Made by a program: the position numbers and the translations under genes. The notes beneath the pieces were generated by a model. The model made no database searches. It saw only the letters and a program-made list of their open reading frames with translations, and was not told the DNA's origin. From Streptomyces longisporoflavus (GTDB taxonomy: Bacteria > Actinomycetota > Actinomycetes > Streptomycetales > Streptomycetaceae): DNA of 64,000 bases. The DNA is taken from NCBI RefSeq assembly GCF_014649775.1, contig NZ_BMTR01000012.1:232343-296342 (forward strand), in the 5' to 3' direction. Below are positions 57,794-64,000 of the stretch, piece by piece; positions within the stretch are counted from its first letter, which is position 1, and the number at the start of each line of letters is the position of its first letter.

Positions 57794-58645
57794 ATGCCAG
57801 CGCGAAAGGTGATCACAGCCAGGCAGGAGCGGCTCGCAACCGAGCTGCGCAAGCTCAGAGAACGGACGGGTCTGCCCGTTCAGGAAGCAGCCCGCGCGCT
57901 GGGAATCGCCCAGCCGAAGCTGTCCAGTACCGAATCGGCACGCGTCGGCGTGAGCCCGGACCGTGTACGCCACTTCGCCAGCCAGTACGCCTGCGATGAC
58001 GCCCCTCTGGTGGAGGCGCTGGCGGCTATGGCAGCCGAGCGCGGGAATGGCTGGTGGGAGGAGTATCGGGAGCTGCTGCCGTCGGGGTTCCTGGATCTCG
58101 CCGAACTAGAGGCAAATGCGCGGTACTTGAACACCATCGAGATCGCGCACGTGCCAGGGCTGTTGCAGACCGAGGATCAGGTACGGGCGATCTTTGCCTA
58201 CTCGGTACCCGAGTTCCCCACAGCGCAGCTCGAAGCTCGCGTGGCCTATCGGCTGCGTCGGCAGTCCGTCCTCGACGGCCCTGAGGCGCCACCCTATGAG
58301 GCCGTGATCCACGAGGCCGCGCTCCGGATCCGGGTTGCCGACCGGCCAGTAGCGCAGCGGCAACTGGCTCATATTCTGGAGATGACACAGCGGCCGGGCA
58401 TCACCGTGCGCGTCATCCCGTTCGACGTGAACGGGTTCGCCGGTGTCGGCTACTCGATGCTGTACGCGGGCGGACCAGTTCCGCAGCTGGACACGGTGCT
58501 GCTGGACTCCGTGCATGGGGTTGCGTTCCTGGACAGTGAGTCACAGCTTGATCGGTATCGCGCCCTGTTCGACAAGGTGAAGAGCGCAGCACTCGACGAA
58601 GCAGGGTCGAGAGATTTCATCCACCGGCTGACCAAGGAAGTCTGA
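57794..58645 (+). CDS. Scr1-like XRE regulator (HTH-DUF5753), second locus
   Basis: A 283-residue HTH-DUF5753 protein: LATELRKLRERTGLPVQEAARALGIAQPKLSS forms the XRE domain, and HVPGLLQTEDQVRAIF and RPGITVRVIPFDVNG mark DUF5753. The XRE recognition helix is weaker than in the first copy (ARVGVSPDRV after it). GGCAGATG with AGAGG upstream supports ATG 57794. A GTG at 57773 lacks a binding site. Three DUF397 genes follow, and an ATPase is divergent, the classic Streptomyces arrangement of XRE, DUF397 and ATPase. Confidence 0.85.
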   Translation: MPARKVITARQERLATELRKLRERTGLPVQEAARALGIAQPKLSSTESARVGVSPDRVRHFASQYACDDAPLVEALAAMAAERGNGWWEEYRELLPSGFLDLAELEANARYLNTIEIAHVPGLLQTEDQVRAIFAYSVPEFPTAQLEARVAYRLRRQSVLDGPEAPPYEAVIHEAALRIRVADRPVAQRQLAHILEMTQRPGITVRVIPFDVNGFAGVGYSMLYAGGPVPQLDTVLLDSVHGVAFLDSESQLDRYRALFDKVKSAALDEAGSRDFIHRLTKEV

Positions 58646-58656
58646 GGCACCCGAAC

Positions 58657-58854
58657 ATGACGACGACGATCACGTGGCAGAAGTCCTCTTTCTCCGGCGG
58701 CGGCGACGGCGCCAACTGCGTCGAAATCGGCCTGGCACAGAGCACCATCCACCTCCGCGAGAGCGACACCCCAGACCAAGTCCTCTCCACCTCTCCCGAA
58801 AGCCTCGCCGCGCTCATACGTCACGTACGGACGAGGCGGCCGACCTCTTCATGA
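58657..58854 (+). CDS. DUF397 protein, copy 1
   Basis: A 65-residue DUF397 protein with ITWQKSSFSGGGDGANCVEIG and LRESDTPDQVLSTSPESLAALIRHVR. It starts 11 bp after the Scr1-like gene and overlaps the next DUF397 gene by 4 nt (ATGA), so all are one transcript. Confidence 0.85.
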   Translation: MTTTITWQKSSFSGGGDGANCVEIGLAQSTIHLRESDTPDQVLSTSPESLAALIRHVRTRRPTSS

Positions 58855-59039
58855 CCCAGAACATCACGTGGCAGAAGTCGTCATTCTCAGGCGGCCAGGA
58901 CTCGTCGGACTGCGTGGAGCTTGCCTCCGCCGAAGGGGCCATCCGTCTCCGCGAGAGCGACGCCCCCAACCAAGTCCTGACCCCCACCCCCGAAAGCCTC
59001 GCCGCGCTCATACGTCACGTACGGACGAGGAAGAGCTGA
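58851..59039 (+). CDS. DUF397 protein, copy 2
   Basis: A 62-residue DUF397 protein, near-identical in layout to the first (ITWQKSSFSGGQDSSDCVEL, RLRESDAPNQVLTPTPESL). The ATGA overlap with copy 1 implies translational coupling. It probably arose by tandem duplication. Confidence 0.85.
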   Translation: MTQNITWQKSSFSGGQDSSDCVELASAEGAIRLRESDAPNQVLTPTPESLAALIRHVRTRKS

Positions 59040-59070
59040 CGCCCGCCCCGGAGGGGCTGCGCACGCCACG

Positions 59071-59508
59071 CAACCGTGGCAGAGTCACCGCCATGGCCCG
59101 CATGGTCACCTCAACGCAACGGCAACGCCTCGGCGTGGCGTCCGACCGCCCCGTGGCACAGAACATTGTGTGGCAGAAGTCGTCGTTCTCTGGCGGCGGC
59201 GACGGCGCCAACTGCGTCGAGGTCGGCATGGCACAGAACCTCGCGTGGCAGAAGTCCTCGCTCTCCGGAGGCGGCGACGGGCCGAACTGCGTCGAGGTGA
59301 GGGCAGCGAACGGCGCCATGCGCCTCCGTGAGAGCGACGCCCCCACCCAAGCCCTCTCCACCACCCCCGAAAGCCTCGCCGCACTCATACGTCACATACA
59401 GACAAAGCGCCGCTAACCCGCAGCGCACCGCGCTCAACCATGGCAAAGTCACCGCCATGGTCCGCATGGTCACCTCAACGCAGCGGCGGCGTCTCGGCGC
59501 GGCGTCCG
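59071..59508 (+). repeat. Local duplication of the lipoprotein 5' region
   Basis: The 74 bp at 59071-59144 and 59435-59508 match with about eight differences, 364 bp apart. They include the start codon and first 20 codons of the lipoprotein gene. Flanking DUF397 3' ends (58996 and 59373 onwards) are also alike with a slightly different offset, so a DUF397-plus-lipoprotein-start unit was duplicated. Confidence 0.75.
59093..59416 (+). CDS. Chimeric DUF397 gene with duplicated 5' end
   Basis: A 107-residue reading frame made of three parts: MARMVTSTQRQRLGVAS, which copies the start of the lipoprotein at 59457; an N-terminal half of DUF397 (VAQNIVWQKSSFSGGGDGANCVEVG); and a complete DUF397 (MAQNLAWQKSSLSGGGDG to RHIQTKRR). 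The complete part could start alone at ATG 59228, which has GAGG 6 nt upstream and would give the usual 62 residues. Codon use is normal. The mosaic is best explained by local duplication, see the repeat entry. Whether the 107-residue form is made is open. Confidence 0.6.
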   Translation: MARMVTSTQRQRLGVASDRPVAQNIVWQKSSFSGGGDGANCVEVGMAQNLAWQKSSLSGGGDGPNCVEVRAANGAMRLRESDAPTQALSTTPESLAALIRHIQTKRR

Positions 59509-60077
59509 CTCTTCTCATGGGCGCCGCCCTGATATGCGCCTGCGGCGAGAAGCCGCACGACTCGGTCGGCGCTCCCGCACCGAGCCAGAGTTCCGGCCCG
59601 GCCGGCCCCACCAGCTCACCCGCACCGGGCGCCTCCCCCTACGTAGAACCCGGCGTAGTCGACGGTGCTCCCCATAACGGCGAGAACAACGCCTACCGCC
59701 GCCCCGGTGACATGTCCCCCGCCAGCGAGGAAGCCGCCGAGGCCGAGGCCGCCCGTATGACGCCCGTCCTCAAGCGGCTCCACGCCAAGAAGAAGTGGGA
59801 CCCGGAGAGCGTGCGGGCCGCGCTCACCGGTGAGCTCGGGTACGAGGTCGTGAAGACCGGCAGCAAGGGCAAGGTGCTCAGCGGCAATCTCATCGTGCAG
59901 GAGATGCGTTCCCGCTACGAGAACGACGAGTACATCACCCCCGAGGGCACCATGATCGGCCTCCGCGTCCGCAAGGACGCCTGCGTGACCGCCTTCGTCC
60001 AACCGACGAACTACGAGGCAAGAGCCAACGGCCCCTTCATGGAAACCGGCTGCATGGAGCCCCCCACCGGCCACTAG
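59457..60077 (+). CDS. Putative lipoprotein of unknown function
   Basis: A 206-residue exported protein. The signal peptide (RRRLGAASALLMGAALICAC) ends in a plausible lipobox, ICAC, with lipidation at Cys about 29. A Pro/Ser/Gly-rich linker of about 40 residues precedes a conserved-looking C-terminal domain (LKRLHAKKKWDPESVRAALT to ACVTAFVQPTNYEARANGPFMETGCMEP) with two cysteines. I do not recognise the family. The first residues MVRMVTSTQRRR are duplicated upstream at 59093. No ribosome binding site stands out. It is convergent with the epoxide hydrolase. Confidence 0.65.
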   Translation: MVRMVTSTQRRRLGAASALLMGAALICACGEKPHDSVGAPAPSQSSGPAGPTSSPAPGASPYVEPGVVDGAPHNGENNAYRRPGDMSPASEEAAEAEAARMTPVLKRLHAKKKWDPESVRAALTGELGYEVVKTGSKGKVLSGNLIVQEMRSRYENDEYITPEGTMIGLRVRKDACVTAFVQPTNYEARANGPFMETGCMEPPTGH

Positions 60078-60122
60078 CCAGCCGATTGGCCCCGCCCGGC
60101 AGCCCCCTGTGGATAACCGCCC

Positions 60123-61136
60123 TCAGGCGGTCCCGTGCACCGCCCTCAGCCACTCCACGAGCAGCCGGTTCACCTCGTACGCACGTTCCTGTTGGACCCA
60201 GTGGCCGCAGCCCTCCAGGATGTGCGAGGAGACCAGTCCGGGGAGGGTCTGCGGGTATGCCTTGATCGCGTCGGACAGCCAGGTCGTCGACGCGTCCTGG
60301 TCGCCGCCGATGAAGAGGGAAGGCTGGACGATCGGGGCGCCGTCCCGCGTCGCCAGGTCCTCCCAGTCGCGGTCGACGTTGCGGTAGCGGTTGAGGGCGC
60401 CGGTCAGGCCCGTGCGCTCGAACTCCCCCGCGTAGAAGTCGAGGTCCGCCTCCGTCAGCCAGGAAGGGAGCCAGGAAGGGAGCCCGGAAGGGAGCCCGGA
60501 ACGCGGCGGGAAGCGGTCCGACATCCGGCCGCCCCGGGGTACGAAGTGCACGCTCGAGCCGTCGGACGGTGACGGCATCGTGTCCGCCGACAGCGCCGCG
60601 TAGAAGCCCGCGAGCCAGCCCCGTACATCCGGCTCGATCTCCGCCTCCGCCCGGCCCGGCTCCTGGAAGTAGCTGACGTAGAACTCCTCGTCGGGGCCGC
60701 CGATCATGGCGAAGGCGTCCGTGGGGCGAGGGCCGCCCCGGGGCGCGTAGGGGACGCTCAGCAGGCCCACCGCCGTGAAGACGTCCGGTTCGAGCAGCGC
60801 CGAGTTCGCCGCGATGCCCGCGCCCCAGTCGTGGCCCACGACCGTGGCGGTCTCCGCGCCCAGGGCCCGTACGACCGCCGCGTTGTCGGCGACGAGCTCC
60901 AGCATCCGGTACGCGTCCACGTCCCGCGGCTTCGACGAACGGCCGTAACCGCGCACGTCGATCGCCACCGCGCGGTAGCCGGCCTCGGCGAGGACGGGGA
61001 GCTGGTGGCGCCACGAGTACCAGGACTCCGGGAAGCCGTGGACCAGGAGGACCAGGGGCCCCTCCCCCTGCTCCACCAGGTGGATCCGGCCGCCGGGGAC
61101 GTCCACCAGTCGATGTTGCGGCGTGGGGTGCGACAT
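60123..61136 (-). CDS. Epoxide hydrolase (alpha/beta hydrolase)
   Basis: A 337-residue alpha/beta hydrolase of the epoxide-hydrolase group. HGFPESW (residues 33-39) is the oxyanion motif, Asp103 in GHDWGAG the nucleophile, YVSYFQEPGRAE contributes a cap tyrosine region, and GCGHWVQQE carries the catalytic histidine. It would open an epoxide to a diol. A small repeat insert, LPSGLPSWLPSWL (about residues 213-225), from a 12-bp DNA repeat sits in the cap and is probably tolerated. GGGAG lies 5 nt before the ATG. Tandem 14-bp repeats lie upstream. It may share a transcript with the upstream dnaE. Confidence 0.9.
   Translation of the reverse strand: MSHPTPQHRLVDVPGGRIHLVEQGEGPLVLLVHGFPESWYSWRHQLPVLAEAGYRAVAIDVRGYGRSSKPRDVDAYRMLELVADNAAVVRALGAETATVVGHDWGAGIAANSALLEPDVFTAVGLLSVPYAPRGGPRPTDAFAMIGGPDEEFYVSYFQEPGRAEAEIEPDVRGWLAGFYAALSADTMPSPSDGSSVHFVPRGGRMSDRFPPRSGLPSGLPSWLPSWLTEADLDFYAGEFERTGLTGALNRYRNVDRDWEDLATRDGAPIVQPSLFIGGDQDASTTWLSDAIKAYPQTLPGLVSSHILEGCGHWVQQERAYEVNRLLVEWLRAVHGTA
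60462..60500 (-). repeat. 12-bp in-frame repeat inside the epoxide hydrolase
   Basis: GGAAGGGAGCC(A/C) is repeated at 60462, 60474 and 60486 with a partial fourth copy, giving a Leu-Pro-Ser-(Gly/Trp) tetrapeptide repeat in the cap domain. Confidence 0.9.
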
Positions 61137-61159
61137 GCTTTCTCCCGGATCGGTCGATA

Positions 61160-61217
61160 CGACGCATGTCCTACACGCCGTATGTCCTTCAACGTATGTC
61201 CTACGACGTACGTCCTC
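61160..61217. repeat. Four 14-bp direct repeats upstream of the epoxide hydrolase
   Basis: CGACGCATGTCCTA (61160), CGCCGTATGTCCTT (61176), CAACGTATGTCCTA (61190) and CGACGTACGTCCTC (61204) share CG(C/T)A(T/C)GTCCT. They lie 24-81 bp before the start codon at 61136, downstream of the dnaE stop, where a promoter is expected. They could be operator sites. Confidence 0.7.
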
Positions 61218-61284
61218 TGCTCCTCATGATCCTGGGCGCGCCCCTCCCCCGCCCGCGAGGAAATTTGCCGACCCGGCAAATGAC

Positions 61285-64000
61285 TCAGCCCCGCGCCACC
61301 ACCACCGCCGCCTTGAGGTCCGCCCACAGCTCCGGGCGGACCGTGACCCTGAACCCCAGGCGGTACACCGTCGTCCGCTCTCTGCCCCGCACCCGCAGCC
61401 GCACCTCCGTGGGGCCGGGGTGGGCGCGCAGGATCTCCTTCAGCCGGCCGACCGAACGCGGGGTCACCTGCGGCTCGTGCATGTCCAGCAGGACAGGTGC
61501 GTCCGCCGCCGCCTGCGAAAGGTCCGGGACCGAGAGTTCCATCCCGATCAGACGCGGGACGTCCTCCCGCTTGTCCAGGCGGCCCTTTACGAACACCACC
61601 GTGTCCTCGACCAGTTGGGTGGACAGGAGCTGGTACGTCGCAGGGAAGAACATGCACTCCAGCGAGCCCGCCAGGTCCTCCACCGTCGCTACCGCCCACG
61701 CGTTGCCCTGCTTCGTCACCTTCCGCTGGAGCCCGGAGATGATGCCCCCGATCGTCACCACCGCGCCGTCCGCGTGCTCGCCCCCGCCCAGGCTCGCGAT
61801 CGCCGCGTCGGCCTTGGCGGCGAGGACGTGTTCGATGCCGAGCAGGGGGTGGTCGGAGACGTAGAGGCCTAGCATTTCCCGTTCCCGGGCGAGGAGGTAC
61901 GGCTTGTCCCACTCATCGGCGGGGAATTCCGCCCGACCGCCGCCGAGCGCTGTCCCCGCTTCCGCGGGACCGTCTCCGAAGAGGTCGAACTGCCCCTCCG
62001 CCTCCCTCCTCTTCACCCGCACCACGTCGTCGATCAGCGGCTCGTAGCAGGCGGCGAGGCCCTTGCGCGTGTGGCCCAGCTCGTCGAACGCGCCCGCCTT
62101 GATGAGTGATTCGGTCGTGCGTTTGTTGCAGGCGGTGGCGTCCACCTTCTCCAGGTAGTCCGGGAAGGATTCGTACTTCCCCTTCGCCTGCCTGCACTTG
62201 ACGATCGAATCCACCACATTCGAGCCGACATTCCGCACCGCCGTCAGACCGAAGAGAATGACGTCGTCGCCCTGCGCCGCGAAGTTCGCCACCGACGCGT
62301 TCACGCTCGGCGGCAGGACCCTGATCCCCATCCGGCGACACTCGTTGAGATACACCGCCGACTTGTCCTTGTCGTCACGGACGGAGGTCAGTACGGCGGC
62401 CATGTACTCGGCCGGGTAATTAGCCTTCAGATACGCCGTCCAGTACGAGACCAGCGCGTACGCCGCCGCATGCGCCTTGTTGAACGCGTATCCCGCGAAC
62501 GGGACCAGTACGTCCCAGACCGCCTGGATCGCCTCGTCGCTGTATCCGCGCTCCCGGCAGCCGTCGCGGAACGGGATGAACTCCTTGTCCAGGACCTCCT
62601 TTTTCTTCTTTCCCATCGCCCTGCGCAGCAGGTCCGCCTGGCCGAGGGTGTAGCCCGCGAGCACCTGGGCCGCCTTTTGCACCTGCTCCTGGTAGACGAC
62701 GAGGCCGTACGTCAGGCCGAGCACGTCTTGCAGGGGTTCCGCCACCTCTGGATGAATGGGGGTGATCTCCTGCTGGGCGTTCTTCCGCAGCGCGTAATTC
62801 GTGTGCGTATTCATGCCCATCGGGCCGGGGCGGTAGAGCGCCGTGACCGCCGTGATGTCCTCGAACTCGTCCGGCTTCATCAGCCGCATGAGGGAACGCA
62901 TCGGGCCGCCGTCGAACTGGAAGACGCCAAGCGTGTCGCCCCGGCCGAACAATTCGAAGGTGCGCGTGTCCGCCAGGGGGATGGAGAGCAGGTCGAGTTC
63001 CACGCCCTTGTTCGCCGCCACCATTTTGACCGCGTCGTCCATGATGGTGAGGTTGCGCAGGCCCAGGAAGTCCATCTTGAGCAGGCCGAGCGACTCGCAC
63101 TGGGGGTAGTCCCACTGCGTGATCGTCACGCCGTCCGTGTGCCGCACCCAGATCGGCGCGTGGTCCACGATCGGCTCGCTGGACATGATGACGCCGGCCG
63201 CGTGCACGCCCATCTGCCGGACCAGGCCCTCCACACCCTTCGCGGTGTCGATGACCTTCCGTACATCGGGTTCGTTCTCGTACATCGCACGGATCTCGCC
63301 CGCCTCCGCGTGGCGGGGATGGGCAGGGTCCGTGATGCCCGCGAGCTCGATTCCCTTTCCGCCCGCGTCCGGCGGCATCGCTTTGGTGAGGCGGTCTCCC
63401 ATCGCGTACGGATATCCGAGCACGCGCGCGGAATCCTTGATGGCGTTCTTCGCCTTGATTTTCCCGTACGTGCCGATCATGGCGACCTTGTCGGCGCCGT
63501 ACTTCTCCGTCACATAGCGGATCACCTCGACGCGCCTGCGCTCGTCGAAGTCGATGTCCACGTCCGGCATCGACACGCGTTCGGGATTCAGGAACCGCTC
63601 GAAGATCAGGCCGTGGGTGAGAGGGTCCAGGTCCGTGATTCCCATCGCGTACGAGACCAGCGAACCGGCCGCCGAACCGCGTCCCGGGCCCACCGCGATG
63701 CCGTTGTTCTTGGCCCACATGATGAAGTCGGCGACCACCAGGAAGTACCCCGGGAACCCCATCTGGATGATGATGTCCATCTCGTACTCCGCCTGCCGCG
63801 CGTACGCCTCCCCGACTCCATCGGGGAATCGCCGCCGCATTCCGGTGGCCACCTCCTCCCTGAACCAGCTGACCTCCGTATACCCCTGAGGCACATCGAA
63901 CTTCGGCATCAGGTCGCGCTTCTCGAACATGCCGGTGGTGTCGATCTGCTCGGCCACCAGGAGCGTGTTGCGGCAGCCCTCCTGCCAGGCGTCCGAGGAG
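61285..64000 (-). CDS. dnaE: DNA polymerase III alpha subunit DnaE (5' end outside window)
   Basis: The C-terminal 905 or so residues of replicative DnaE. The catalytic MPDVDIDFDERRR (PDxDxDF), GPGRGSAAGSLVSYAMGI, FNKAHAAAYALVSYWTAYLK and the C-terminal OB fold (GAVVTIGGIISGLQRKVTKQG) are all present, so this is the essential DnaE1 type rather than the shorter ImuC/DnaE2. The frame stays open to the window edge, which cuts off the PHP domain. It synthesises the leading and lagging strands. Stop at 61285. No unusual residue was seen in the part shown. Confidence 0.95.
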   Translation of the reverse strand, partial: SSDAWQEGCRNTLLVAEQIDTTGMFEKRDLMPKFDVPQGYTEVSWFREEVATGMRRRFPDGVGEAYARQAEYEMDIIIQMGFPGYFLVVADFIMWAKNNGIAVGPGRGSAAGSLVSYAMGITDLDPLTHGLIFERFLNPERVSMPDVDIDFDERRRVEVIRYVTEKYGADKVAMIGTYGKIKAKNAIKDSARVLGYPYAMGDRLTKAMPPDAGGKGIELAGITDPAHPRHAEAGEIRAMYENEPDVRKVIDTAKGVEGLVRQMGVHAAGVIMSSEPIVDHAPIWVRHTDGVTITQWDYPQCESLGLLKMDFLGLRNLTIMDDAVKMVAANKGVELDLLSIPLADTRTFELFGRGDTLGVFQFDGGPMRSLMRLMKPDEFEDITAVTALYRPGPMGMNTHTNYALRKNAQQEITPIHPEVAEPLQDVLGLTYGLVVYQEQVQKAAQVLAGYTLGQADLLRRAMGKKKKEVLDKEFIPFRDGCRERGYSDEAIQAVWDVLVPFAGYAFNKAHAAAYALVSYWTAYLKANYPAEYMAAVLTSVRDDKDKSAVYLNECRRMGIRVLPPSVNASVANFAAQGDDVILFGLTAVRNVGSNVVDSIVKCRQAKGKYESFPDYLEKVDATACNKRTTESLIKAGAFDELGHTRKGLAACYEPLIDDVVRVKRREAEGQFDLFGDGPAEAGTALGGGRAEFPADEWDKPYLLAREREMLGLYVSDHPLLGIEHVLAAKADAAIASLGGGEHADGAVVTIGGIISGLQRKVTKQGNAWAVATVEDLAGSLECMFFPATYQLLSTQLVEDTVVFVKGRLDKREDVPRLIGMELSVPDLSQAAADAPVLLDMHEPQVTPRSVGRLKEILRAHPGPTEVRLRVRGRERTTVYRLGFRVTVRPELWADLKAAVVVARG

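Noticed and set aside
61285..64000. dnaE as a truncated pseudogene
   Set aside because: The frame is open to the window edge and the catalytic motifs are intact, so the missing 5' part is only outside the window.

Overview
The DNA is high-GC and shows Streptomyces hallmarks: a sigma factor of the HrdD type, an afsR-afsS locus, FbiC for coenzyme F420, Scr1/DUF397 pairs and GOLPH3-like proteins. It reads as a chromosomal core segment carrying ordinary single-copy genes. I see no integrase, transposase, CRISPR array, plasmid origin or biosynthetic cluster. Many antisense open frames are GC-frame shadows and are left out.

Layout. 0-7.5 kb: end of a WYL regulator, hrdD with a perfect SigR-type promoter, an acetyltransferase, a questin-oxidase-like enzyme, a DODA-type dioxygenase divergent from a MarR regulator, and a TetR/DHA2-exporter pair. 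7.8-15.8 kb: a secreted M6-like protease, a short second Rho, then 3-hydroxybutyrate dehydrogenase, an MHS symporter and a PucR-type regulator with a large repeat insertion. 15.8-24.4 kb: a pectate lyase-pectin methylesterase fusion, tRNA-Arg(CCU), a class A PBP with an altered transpeptidase domain, a small membrane protein, a MerR regulator and a large polytopic membrane protein. 24.6-30.5 kb: a D,D-carboxypeptidase with a huge low-complexity N-terminus, a GPP34 protein and an Scr1/Scr2-like pair. 30.6-44.6 kb: a dabb-like protein and a divergent SDR, an SSS transporter, an ADP-ribosylglycohydrolase homologue without its metal ligands, an FG-GAP protein, fbiC, an F420-type oxidoreductase, a Tat-exported PHP hydrolase and an amino-acid permease. 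44.9-52.6 kb: a leftward catabolic-looking block (ALDH, D-aminoacylase-like amidohydrolase, two LLM oxidoreductases, SDR, amidohydrolase-2). 52.9-56.4 kb: afsR and afsS. 56.5-61.1 kb: a PfpI protein, an RsbW-like ATPase divergent from a second Scr1/DUF397 array with a local duplication, a lipoprotein and an epoxide hydrolase. 61.3-64 kb: most of dnaE, cut by the window edge.

The strongest unexplained signal is a 15-bp palindrome, CTGACG-NNC-CGTCAG. It occurs six times, always just upstream of the catabolic genes: once between the divergent genes at 31.5 kb and five times in the 49-52.7 kb block. This suggests a two-locus regulon whose repressor is not encoded here, in a neighbourhood that also makes the F420 cofactor its LLM enzymes would use. 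Other notable items are 11-bp phased repeats upstream of afsR, a 15-bp leader hairpin before afsS, a second Rho lacking the long actinobacterial N-terminal insertion, and two enzymes whose conserved catalytic residues are replaced.

Coordinates of starts were chosen by ribosome binding site and conserved N-terminus. All functional calls are from reading motifs, with no database search.
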